A stretch of DNA of 64,000 nucleotides from Acidobacteriota bacterium (GTDB taxonomy: Bacteria; Acidobacteriota; Holophagae; Acanthopleuribacterales; Acanthopleuribacteraceae), in the NCBI GenBank assembly GCA_020637335.1, contig JACJWC010000009.1, positions 1-64,000 on the forward strand. The letters are read 5' to 3'. Below are positions 9,851 through 17,700 of the stretch, piece after piece (position 1 is the stretch's first letter; each line of letters starts with the position of its first letter). The notes beneath the pieces were generated by a model. It worked only from the letters and a program-made list of their open reading frames with translations, searched no databases and was not told the origin of the DNA. The translations under genes were made by a program, and so were the position numbers.

Positions 9851-9878
9851 ACCACCCAATCCACACTATCCGCATTTA

Positions 9879-9954
9879 TCCAAGTCAAGCATCGTCCAGG
9901 AGGCCAGAGGCCGATTGACCTGTGAGCCCACACCGACGGAGGAGGTGTGGGATA
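9879..9954 (-). repeat. Family A repeat, shortened copy
   Basis: It is the reverse orientation of the element at 57-191: it starts TCCAAGTCAAGCATC and runs through GGAGGCCAGAGGCCGAT and TGAGCCCACACCGACGG before identity is lost at GTGTGGGATAA. A family-B element follows directly. Confidence 0.6.
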
Positions 9955-9974
9955 AAGCGACCCCCCAAATCGGG

Positions 9975-10052
9975 GAGCCCGGAAGGGCGATTGAAGGCCG
10001 GATGAGACCAACAACGCGGAATAATTCGGGGAATCAAACAAACCATCGCATG
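9975..10052 (+). repeat. Dispersed ~80-bp repeat, family B, copy 1
   Basis: It begins GGGAGCCCGGAAGGGCGATT and ends AAACCATCGCATGAAAA. The reverse complement of 14253-14337 matches at both ends and in the middle (AACAACG.GGAAT). In both places a family-A repeat sits beside it, so A and B may travel as one composite. Confidence 0.6.
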
Positions 10053-10106
10053 AAAAAAGGGAAATGTGGACACAAACTGACTAAGTTGGTTTTCTGATAC
10101 GTGGTA

Positions 10107-10238
10107 ATCAAAAAGGGCGCTCAGTCGCCCGCTGGGCTCTGGCCTGCGTGTTCCACAGTTTTCCCACCCCTCCTGTCGTCGGGGTGGGCTCATGGATCAT
10201 TCGGCCACTGGCCTCCAGGTAAATGCTTGATTTGCCTT
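10107..10238 (+). repeat. Family A repeat, copy 2
   Basis: It matches 57-191 over its whole length, with near identity from CTCAGTCGCCCG onward and a perfect block from TTTTCCCACCCC through GGATCATTCGGCC. The substitutions do not preserve any reading frame. Confidence 0.8.
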
Positions 10239-10268
10239 AAGTCCGATGGTTGCTTGGTTTTGGGCATT

Positions 10269-10290
10269 GACCAGGTTAAACAACCTGGTC
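10269..10290. other. Perfect 9-bp hairpin
   Basis: GACCAGGTT-AAAC-AACCTGGTC. No T-run follows on either strand. It lies ~350 bp downstream of glnK and is not close enough to be a convincing terminator. Confidence 0.4.
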
Positions 10291-10559
10291 CACGATTGGC
10301 GTTGCCACGACCCGGGTTATTTCGTTGCGTCGACGTTTTGAGCGAGATTTTGGGGCTATTTTCAGATCATGCTGCCAAACAGCCACACAATCTCGTTGCG
10401 ACAAAATGGGGGCGAAGGGTGATTGTTGCCCATGTGGCCAAACCTTGGCTACCTCACCATTCTCTTCTTTGCGGGCTTAGCGGCTTTGCGTGAATGACAC
10501 ATCTGGGCACGTAGTTTGACCAAAGCACAATAGATAAAATTTGGCACGGCGTGTGTCGA

Positions 10560-10578
10560 CCCGGGTCGGTAACCCGGG
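10560..10578 (-). terminator. GC-rich hairpin after glnK, possible terminator
   Basis: CCCGGGT-CGGTA-ACCCGGG lies ~63 bp past the glnK stop codon. A smaller stem GATCGG-TTAG-CCGATC (10635-10650) overlaps the stop itself. Neither is followed by a U-tract, so any termination would need a factor or an atypical mechanism. Confidence 0.35.
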
Positions 10579-10640
10579 CCACATTTTTGCCTAAGCGAAC
10601 TTGGCACCTTCGCGTGATTTCCTTTTCGCGCAGAGATCGG

Positions 10641-10982
10641 TTAGCCGATCGCGGCGGGACCGCGTTCACCTGTCCGGATATTGAGACAATCGATCAGGTC
10701 CTGGACGAATATGATGCCATCGCCCACTTCTCCAGTTTGACCACCCTCAATCAGAGCACCGATCGTTGCATCGAGAAACGCGTCGTTAACGCCGATCTCA
10801 ATGCGGACCTTCTTCAGCAGGTCGACCTCCAGATCGGAACCGCGGTAGTGTTCATGGTACCCGCGTTGTTGACCGCAACCGATCGCATTGGTCACCGAGA
10901 TTTTGTAGATTTGCCGTTCAAACAGTGCTTTTTTGACAGCGGTTAAACGGTCGGGTCGGATGTATGCAACCACGAGTTTCAT
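10641..10982 (-). CDS. glnK: PII nitrogen-signalling protein
   Basis: A 113-residue PII protein, the usual length, which senses 2-oxoglutarate and ATP/ADP and gates partners such as the ammonium channel. It aligns without gaps to E. coli GlnB numbering: Q39 (2-oxoglutarate/ATP site), G37-x-Q-x-G41, T-loop Y46-R-G48, K-V-x-I-E-I, the B-loop TGEVGDGIIFV and the C-terminal IRTGERG. The T-loop tyrosine that is uridylylated in proteobacteria, position 51, is leucine here (YRGSDL). It lies 11 bp downstream of amt on the same strand, so it is co-transcribed with the channel it probably controls. The order amt-glnK is the reverse of the common glnK-amtB. Confidence 0.95.
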   Translation of the reverse strand: MKLVVAYIRPDRLTAVKKALFERQIYKISVTNAIGCGQQRGYHEHYRGSDLEVDLLKKVRIEIGVNDAFLDATIGALIEGGQTGEVGDGIIFVQDLIDCLNIRTGERGPAAIG

Positions 10983-10993
10983 TTCAACCCTCC

Positions 10994-12301
10994 TTATTGC
11001 GTCGTAAAGAATTGGAAACCGGTATAGGCTTCCATGCCGTGTTCGCCCAGGTCCAACCCTTCAAGCTCTTCACTTTCACTGACCCGTAAGCCCAATACCT
11101 TCTTAATGCAGAAAAACAACGTTCCCGAGGTCAGCAGACAAAACCCACCAATAGCCGCCACGCCAAGCAATTGGGTCCAAAAAGTATGTTGTGGATTGGT
11201 GCTGAACAGACCCACGGCCAGGGTTCCCCAAATGCCACAGACCAGATGGACCGAAATGGCACCGACCGGATCATCCATTTTCAGAAAATCCAAAAACACG
11301 ACCGAAAAGACGACCAAGACACCCGCAATAAAACCAATCGCAACGGCCGCCACCACACTGACCGTATCCGCTCCGGCGGTAATGCCAACCAATCCGGCCA
11401 GTGACCCATTGAGCACCATCGACAAGTCCGGTTTGCGTTGCCAGATCCAGGAAACAGCCATAGCACCGATGATCCCGGAGGCGGCAGCCAGGGTCGTCGT
11501 GACAAATACAAAGGAAACAGCATTGGGATCTGCAGAAAGGACGGATCCGCCATTAAATCCGAACCAACCCAACCACAACAGAAACGCACCAATCGTGGCC
11601 AGGGGCATATTGTGACCCATGATCGGTTTTACCTTACCATTGGCGTATTTGCCCATGCGTGGCCCCAACATCCAAACCCCAACCAGGGCCGCCCATCCGC
11701 CGACCGAATGAACTAAAGTCGATCCAGCAAAATCGTAAAAACCCTCGGCTTTTAACCAACCGCCACCCCAATGCCACGACCCGGTGATGGGATAAACCAA
11801 AGCCACATAAATCAGCGAAAACAACAGGAAGGAGCCCAACTTGACCCGTTCTGCGACGGCACCGGAAACAATTGTCGCCGCCGTTGCCGCGAACATGGCC
11901 TGAAACAGGAAATCGGTCCAATAGGTGTACGCACCATTAGCGTAGGCGATTTGATCGTAATTGAGCGGCAGGCCAATGCCCATCCCTGAAAAGCCGAGCA
12001 CCCCGGAAATCCGCCAGGCTTCACCCGGGTACATCATGTTGAATCCGCATAGGGCAAAAGTCAGAAGGCCGATGGCAATAATGCCCGTATTTTTAAAGAG
12101 GATGTTGACCGTGTTCTTGGCCCGGGTCAGGCCCGCCTCCAAACACGCAAACCCCAAGTGCATGATAAAGACCAGAAAAGTAGCAACCAACATCCAGGTA
12201 TTGTTAACAGTCAGGATCTCCAGATTGGGCATCGGGGCAGGCGTTGGCTCCACCCACATCGATAGAGACAGCGCCAAAAATTGGCATTCTCCAAGCAGCA
12301 T
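10994..12301 (-). CDS. amt: Ammonium transporter
   Basis: A 435-residue Amt/MEP/Rh-type ammonium channel with about 11 membrane helices. Hallmarks are the twin pore histidines in STLVHSVGGW and ISVHLVCG, the segments DFLFQAMFAATAATIVSGAVAE and GSWHWGGGWL, and WLGWFGFNGGS. The ATG at 12301 has GGAGG 6 bases upstream and yields a short, possibly cleavable N-terminus before the first helix. It shares a control region with the divergent sigma54 activator at 12463 and has a candidate -24/-12 promoter at 12348-12333, consistent with nitrogen-limited expression. It is followed by glnK. Confidence 0.95.
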   Translation of the reverse strand: MLLGECQFLALSLSMWVEPTPAPMPNLEILTVNNTWMLVATFLVFIMHLGFACLEAGLTRAKNTVNILFKNTGIIAIGLLTFALCGFNMMYPGEAWRISGVLGFSGMGIGLPLNYDQIAYANGAYTYWTDFLFQAMFAATAATIVSGAVAERVKLGSFLLFSLIYVALVYPITGSWHWGGGWLKAEGFYDFAGSTLVHSVGGWAALVGVWMLGPRMGKYANGKVKPIMGHNMPLATIGAFLLWLGWFGFNGGSVLSADPNAVSFVFVTTTLAAASGIIGAMAVSWIWQRKPDLSMVLNGSLAGLVGITAGADTVSVVAAVAIGFIAGVLVVFSVVFLDFLKMDDPVGAISVHLVCGIWGTLAVGLFSTNPQHTFWTQLLGVAAIGGFCLLTSGTLFFCIKKVLGLRVSESEELEGLDLGEHGMEAYTGFQFFTTQ

Positions 12302-12332
12302 AAACCCTCCTCACGGGTAATAGGCCGCTTAG

Positions 12333-12348
12333 AACAAAGCGCGGGCCA
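12333..12348 (-). promoter_or_regulatory. Candidate sigma54 (-24/-12) promoter of amt-glnK
   Basis: Read on the minus strand: TGGCCC-GCGCT-TTGTT, close to the sigma54 consensus TGGCAC-N5-TTGCA. GG and the -12 dinucleotide are 10 bases apart as required, but the -12 pair is GT in place of GC. The predicted start (~12323) leaves a 22-base leader with the GGAGG site. The palindrome at 12423-12440 would be centred at about -108, a normal enhancer distance. Confidence 0.5.
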
Positions 12349-12422
12349 CCATCTACATATCTATTAAAACAAGAGATTTACGATGACAACGAAACTCATC
12401 TGGAACTGCTGAGGTTGAATTT

Positions 12423-12440
12423 TCCTACATTTTTGTAGGA
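12423..12440. promoter_or_regulatory. 18-bp palindromic operator, amt / activator intergenic region
   Basis: TCCTACA-TTTT-TGTAGGA is a perfect inverted repeat with 7-bp arms. The same 18 bases, read on the opposite strand, recur at 14559-14576 and a 14-bp core at 14591-14604 before the glutamate synthase gene. Here it is 23 bp upstream of the activator ATG, next to a TATAAA box (12442-12447), so it could both enhance amt and autoregulate the activator. Confidence 0.7.
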
Positions 12441-12462
12441 CTATAAAAGTGGGAGAACGCCG

Positions 12463-14019
12463 ATGCTGGAAAACGATAATGGGGCTTTGAGCCTGCTCGA
12501 CACTGTGCGCAAGATCCTGGACCGGGCCGATGATCGGACCGAGGCGCTTAATCCAGTGCTGGTTGCTTTGGGCCAGTACTTGGGGCGTAGCCGAGTGGCC
12601 TTATCGCTGTTGAACCAGGATCAGGGCGAGATTGTTATGGAGTCGGCCCATGGCCTTTCGCGCGAGCAGATGAAAGCCGGCCGTTACAAGCTGGGTGAAG
12701 GTGTGACTGGCCGGGTAATCGCCAGCGGAAAACCGGAACTCATCGCGGACATCCGCAAAAGTGCGGAATTCCTGCACCGCACCATTGCCTCCGGCTTTAG
12801 TGAAGAGTCCCCCTGCAGTTTTTTGTGTGTGCCCGTCTTTTTGGAACGCAAGGTGATTGGATCGTTAAGCGCTGTTTTGGATCAACAGGCACAACCCGAT
12901 TTGGAAGCACATCTGCGGCTCATGTCGATCCTGTCGGCCATGATGGCTCAAGCCGTCAGGCAACGCCAACTTCAACGCGAGGAGGCGCGGCTCAAAGCCG
13001 AATATGACCGACTGCAAGACCAGCAAAAGGCACGATACCGGCCTGCCAACATCATCGGCACCAGCAAAGTCATGCAGGAAGTTTATGCAGAAATCCTAAC
13101 CGTTGCCCCCAGCGATGCGACCGTCATGTTGCGCGGTGAGAGTGGGGTCGGCAAGGAGCTGGTCGCGCATGCAATCCACTATCAGAGCAACCGAGCCAAA
13201 GGACCGTTTGTGAAGGTTAATTGCGCCGCTCTGCCGGAGACCATCTTGGAAAGTGAACTGTTTGGCCACGAAAAAGGCGCATTTACGGGCGCTTTACGCC
13301 AGCGCCTGGGCCGTTTTGAGCAAGCTCAGGGCGGAACCCTGTTCCTGGACGAGGTCGGCGATTTTTCGCCTTCCATCCAAGTCACCCTTCTGCGTATCTT
13401 GCAAGAACGAAGCTTTGAGCGGGTCGGCTCCAATCGCAGTATTCCGGTCGATGTGCGCATTATAGCCGCCACCAATCGCAACCTGGAGGCTATGGTCGAA
13501 GAACAAACGTTTCGCCAGGATTTGTATTACCGCTTTAATGTGTTCCCGATCCATGTGCCGCCCTTACGCGAACGCAAAACGGATGTGGTCCTGTTGGCCG
13601 ATTATTTTGTCGATAAATACGCGCGGGCCAACCGCAAATCGGTGAAACGAATTTCCAGTCCGGCCATCGATTTGTTGATGAGTTACCACTGGCCCGGCAA
13701 TGTGCGCGAGTTGGAGAACTGTATTGAAAGGGCCGTTCTGTTGGCCAAGGACCAGGTTATCCGGGCCGCCGATTTACCGCCCTCCCTGCAAACCGCAGAA
13801 ACCAGTGAAACCCGTCATCCTGGCACCCTTGCCTCAGCGCTCGATTCATTGGAACGCGAGTTGATTCTGGACGCGCTCAAAACCACACGCGGCAATATGG
13901 CTAGTGCAGCGCGCGAGCTCGGGATCACAGAACGGATCATGGGCCTGCGCATCAAGAAGTACCGCATCCGTCCAAGCGACTACCGCAAGCAGAAACGTTC
14001 CGGCCCACCGGCGAATTAA
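12463..14019 (+). CDS. NifA-like sigma54-dependent activator (GAF-AAA+-Fis)
   Basis: A 518-residue enhancer-binding protein. It has an N-terminal GAF sensor (about 15-165), a linker, an AAA+ domain with Walker A GESGVGKE (225-232), the sigma54-contacting GAFTGA loop (272-277) and Walker B LFLDEV (293-298), and a Fis-type helix-turn-helix near 470-505 ending LGITERIMGLRIKKYRI. The GAF-AAA-Fis order and tail resemble NifA, but no nitrogen-fixation gene is in the window. Its neighbours (amt-glnK divergent, glutamate synthase downstream) point to control of ammonium assimilation. GAF might respond to PII or a small ligand; this is inference. The ATG at 12463 follows a GGGAG site. Confidence 0.88.
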   Translation: MLENDNGALSLLDTVRKILDRADDRTEALNPVLVALGQYLGRSRVALSLLNQDQGEIVMESAHGLSREQMKAGRYKLGEGVTGRVIASGKPELIADIRKSAEFLHRTIASGFSEESPCSFLCVPVFLERKVIGSLSAVLDQQAQPDLEAHLRLMSILSAMMAQAVRQRQLQREEARLKAEYDRLQDQQKARYRPANIIGTSKVMQEVYAEILTVAPSDATVMLRGESGVGKELVAHAIHYQSNRAKGPFVKVNCAALPETILESELFGHEKGAFTGALRQRLGRFEQAQGGTLFLDEVGDFSPSIQVTLLRILQERSFERVGSNRSIPVDVRIIAATNRNLEAMVEEQTFRQDLYYRFNVFPIHVPPLRERKTDVVLLADYFVDKYARANRKSVKRISSPAIDLLMSYHWPGNVRELENCIERAVLLAKDQVIRAADLPPSLQTAETSETRHPGTLASALDSLERELILDALKTTRGNMASAARELGITERIMGLRIKKYRIRPSDYRKQKRSGPPAN

Positions 14020-14080
14020 GAATCAGAGAATGTTCACGCCAAACCGCGAAACCCGCGAAGGGGAAAGCAATTGCGATTCA

Positions 14081-14214
14081 ATCCAAATCAAGCATCTTCA
14101 GGGAGGCCAGCGGCCGAATGATCCATGAGCCCACTCCGACGACAGGAGGGGTGGGTAATCCCGGCCGAACACAGATGCCAGAGCCCAGCGGGCGACTGAG
14201 CGTCCATTTTTGAT
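14081..14214 (-). repeat. Family A repeat, copy 3 (inverted)
   Basis: The reverse complement of the elements at 57-191 and 10107-10238: TCCAAATCAAGCATC at the left end, GGCCGAATGATCCATGAGCC in the centre, and AGCCCAGCGGGCGACTGAGCG at the right. Confidence 0.8.
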
Positions 14215-14252
14215 TTCCATGTTTTAAAATTTCGAATCTAATAACCATCGCC

Positions 14253-14337
14253 ACTTTTCATGCGATGGTTTGCAAGGTTCCACGAATGATTCCCCGTTGT
14301 TTGTCCCATTTATCGTTCAATCGCCCGTCCGGGCTCC
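14253..14337 (-). repeat. Family B repeat, copy 2 (inverted)
   Basis: It runs from TTTTCATGCGATGGTTTG to AATCGCCCGTCCGGGCTCCC, the reverse complement of 9975-10052 with scattered changes in the middle third. Confidence 0.6.
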
Positions 14338-14558
14338 CTGTTGGGCGGTCTCAATCTGATCTTTACTTTCTTTTTGATTAAACGAACTAACGCCTTAGCT
14401 GGCTTGAAAACTCGGGCCCTATTATCTGCCAACCGATCTTTAACCTTTAAACTGGATTGGCCTAACACGGTGGACATTTTCCAAATCCAAGCTTGTCGAA
14501 AGGCCTTCTGAGAATGGCTTGGACCCGTTTGAACCAGACAAACCCACCCTAATTCATT

Positions 14559-14605
14559 TCCTACAAAAATGTAGGATTGAGAAATAAACCCTACAAAAAT
14601 GTAGA
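14559..14605. promoter_or_regulatory. Twin palindromic operators upstream of glutamate synthase
   Basis: The first site, TCCTACA-AAAA-TGTAGGA (14559-14576), is the exact reverse complement of the site at 12423-12440. The second (14591-14604, CTACA-AAAA-TGTAG) shares the 14-bp core, and the two centres are 30 bp apart, about three helical turns. They lie at about -140 and -110 from the start predicted by the sigma54 element at 14683. This is the arrangement expected of enhancers for the GAF-AAA-Fis activator. Confidence 0.72.
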
Positions 14606-14682
14606 TTTTTGCAATTTAAAGGAAGGCTTGCCGTGGAGCGGAATCGCCACGCTCATGCGGGTTTCCGCTGCACGATGGCACC

Positions 14683-14698
14683 TGGCATCTTTCGTGCC
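14683..14698 (+). promoter_or_regulatory. Candidate sigma54 (-24/-12) promoter of glutamate synthase
   Basis: TGGCAT-CTTTC-GTGCC has GG and GC exactly 10 bases apart and a full TGGCAY -24 element; the -12 element matches TGC of TTGCW. The predicted start is near 14708, leaving a ~33-base leader with the TGAGGAG ribosome site. The distance to the nearer palindrome (-110) matches that at amt (-108). Confidence 0.6.
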
Positions 14699-14740
14699 CT
14701 TCCCTCTCTTACGCCGCCCCAGCGATTTTGAGGAGTTTTT

Positions 14741-17700
14741 ATGTTTTTGAACCAGCCCCGAGAACATGCTGCTTGTGGTGTCGGGTTCCTCGTTAACCGA
14801 CACGGACAGGCACGCCATGAAACCTTGACTCGGGCCCTTTCTGCTTTGACGAGGATGGAACATCGCGGCGCGTGTGCTGCGGACAATGTGTCCGGTGACG
14901 GGAGCGGGGTCATGACCGAGATCCCCTTCCCTTTTCTTGGATTTGAACCGGGCAGCGTGGCCGTTGCCATGTTGTTTATGCCCGTCGATCCGGGCATGCG
15001 CCAAGTGATTTACCAGTTATTTGAAGATACGTTTGCATTCATGGATCTGAAAATTTTGAAATGCCGCGATGTCCCAATTGACCCCGCTGTTTTGGGTCCA
15101 ATTGCGCGCCAATCCATGCCAGTCATCCGCCAGGCCATCATTTCGCGGCCTAAGGCCTGTCGAACGGATGTGGCTTTTAACCAGCGTCTGTATTTGGCCA
15201 AACAGGCGACCCGCAGCAAGGCACGCCAACGCGGGATCAGCAGCGAGCTCTTTTTTGCCTCGCTCTCCACCTCTACGATTGTCTACAAGGCCATGACCCG
15301 TGCCGAGGACCTGGCTCGTTTTTATCCCGACTTAACCGACCCCGCCTTTAAAACCCGTTATGCACTGATCCATCGCCGTTTCAGCACCAATACACGCAGT
15401 ACCTGGGACAAGGCTCAGCCTTTCCGCCTGATTGCCCATAACGGTGAGATCAACACCATCGCCGGCAACCGTTCCTGGTCCTACTCGCGCGAACAGTCCA
15501 TGGGCCTGGCCCCAGACGAACTGCTGACCCGCCATGGCATCAGCGATTCAGGCAGTCTGAACGAAATGGTAGAGGCGTTGAAGTACCGCTCGAGCATGCC
15601 GCGAATGGCCGATATTTTGGCGATTATGATTCCGCCCGCTCAGCGCGATTCGGCCTATTACACTTTTTGGGGTCGGGCCTTGGAGCCGTGGGACGGCCCG
15701 GCCTTGATTGCCTATTGCGATGGGAAAAGTATCGGAGCGCGACTGGACCGCAATGGGTTCAGACCTTGCCGCTGGATCAAAACCGCCGAATGGTTTGGGC
15801 TGGCATCAGAAGCGGGTCCGTTCGAGTTGCCCGAATCCGAAGTTTTAGCCAAGGGGATTCTGAGCGCCGGCCAAAACGTTACGGTCGATATCGCACGCGG
15901 TGAAGCCGATTTCAGCGACCCATCCGAAACGGCGGAAAACAAGGATTACCCGTTTTCTGCGCGTCTGATATCGGTCGATCCGCTGGCGGTTCATCCGTTT
16001 TCGGTGCCCGAACCGACCCAATGGACCCAATTTGGCATTTCCAAAGAGGATCTGGATCTGATCCTGAAACCGATGATTGAGACCGGCAAGGAACCGATTG
16101 GCTCCATGGGCGACACGGCCCGAGCAGCCATTCTGTCCGAACTGCCGCGCAATTTCTTCGACTTTTTCTACCAGAATTTTGCCCAGGTCACAAACCCACC
16201 GCTCGACTACTTGCGCGAACGGATCGTGACGGATTTGACCACCCAGCTCAATGCGCATCCCAATGTTTTTGAACCGAAAGAACTCTTGCCGCCCAAACCT
16301 GCCTTGGTCCTCAAGTCGCCTGTTTTGGGTCTGGGCACAATGGAATGGATCAAATCGCTTCAAGACGAACCCGATCGCAGTCCGTTCGCCCATTCTGAAT
16401 TGGACCTGACCTTTCCACGCGATGCGGGGGTGGCCGGTTTCACTCACCAACTCGAGGTTTTGGGCCGGGAAGCCGTTGAAGCGGTCCAGCGCGGGGCCAG
16501 TTTATTGGTCCTTTCAGATCGCAATCAGAATGAGGATCGGGCCCACCTCCCTGCACTCCTGGGCGTGCGGGCTGTGGTCACCGCACTCAATCGCGAAGGT
16601 TTGCGTTTAAAAACCTCGTTGGTTGTCCATTCCGGCCAAATTCTGCAGGCCCACCACGTGGCCTGCTTGATCGGATTTGGCGCTACGGCAGTGTGTCCCT
16701 ACCTGGCTTTGGCCCAAGCGCGTCACCAACTACCAGCCGGGAACCTGGGCGAAACTCATTTGCGCCAAGCTTTGGAACAGGGGTTACTCAAAATCATGGC
16801 GCGGGCTGGAATTTCGGTTGTGCGCAGTTACCAATCCGCCAAATTGTTTACTTCCATTGGTTTACATCGCTCCGTTATGAACCGCTTTTTCCCCGGGCTC
16901 ACCAGCCCCATTGGCGGCTTTGATTTAGACGACCTGGCCCGCATGAGCTTAAGGCCCATTCCCGAAGGCGCGCCGGAAAAATTCTTTTTGTTCCGCGAAC
17001 ACGGCCGTGGCGAACTGGGCGAAAAACACGCGATGACCAATCGCCGGGCAAAATTGCTGCATCAGTTGCTAGCCGAGCCCGACCTCAAAATCGCGCGTCA
17101 ACAGTTTAAGGAATGGCGATCGCGGGATCGGGTTCAACCCATCCACATTCGCGATCTTTTTCAACTCCAACCGGCGAGCCCCAAAAAAGGGCCAAAGGTC
17201 GAGACGGTCAAATCGATCCTGAGTCGTTTTGGTTCAGGCGCCATGTCGTTTGGCGCGCTCAATGCCGAAGCCCAACGCGACATTTTTAAGGCCATGCACG
17301 CGATTGGCGGACGCAGTAACAGCGGTGAGGGCGGTGATAACCCCTACGCTGAAGCGGGTATTGAAGCCAGTATCAAACAAATTGCTTCCGGCCGTTTCGG
17401 GGTAACAGCCCAATACCTGGCCCGGGCAGAAGAGATTCAAATCAAGATTGCCCAAGGCGCAAAACCCGGCGAAGGTGGGCAACTCATGGGCGTCAAAGTC
17501 GATGCTGCCATTGCCAAAGCACGTCATGCACCGATGGGTGTCAGCCTAATTTCACCGCCGCCACTGCACGATCTCTACAGCATTGAGGATCTGAAAGAAC
17601 TCATCTATGAGCTGAAGCAATTTCGGCCCACCGCCAAGGTCAGTGTAAAACTAACAGCAGGTTCGGAAATTGGAACCATTGCCGTCGGCGTTGCCAAAGC

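Larger units (their letters stand above)
9676..10640. other. Gene-free 965-bp region made largely of dispersed repeats
   Basis: No supported gene. In order it holds a CTTCGTG/CACACGAA hairpin repeat (9788-9850), a shortened inverted family-A repeat (9879-9954), a family-B repeat (9975-10052), a full family-A repeat (10107-10238), a perfect 9-bp hairpin (10269-10290), a degenerate CTTTGCGGGCTTAGCGGC word (10468-10495) and a GC-rich hairpin (10560-10578). It looks like a landing zone for non-coding repeats. Confidence 0.7.
14020..14558. other. Gene-free spacer containing inverted family A and B repeats
   Basis: The region between the activator and the glutamate synthase promoter has no supported gene. 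It opens with a degenerate CACGCCAAACCGCGAAACC word, then family A (14081-14214, minus) and family B (14253-14337, minus). From 14340 to 14558 I see nothing definite. Confidence 0.6.

Noticed and set aside
10269..10290. Terminator for amt-glnK
   Set aside because: The hairpin is ~350 bp past the gene with no T-run; nearer hairpins at 10560-10650 are better candidates.
14570..14595. NifA-type enhancer TGT-N10-ACA between the two palindromes
   Set aside because: The spacing is TGT-N20-ACA, twice that required; the 18-bp palindrome explains the repetition better.
14676..14691. Alternative sigma54 promoter using TGGCAC at 14676
   Set aside because: The -12 position reads ATCTT; the overlapping element at 14683 has the correct GG-N10-GC spacing.
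14655..14750. A 31-codon open frame upstream of and overlapping the glutamate synthase start, possible leader peptide
   Set aside because: No ribosome site, and the predicted sigma54 start (~14708) lies inside it, so it would not be on the transcript.
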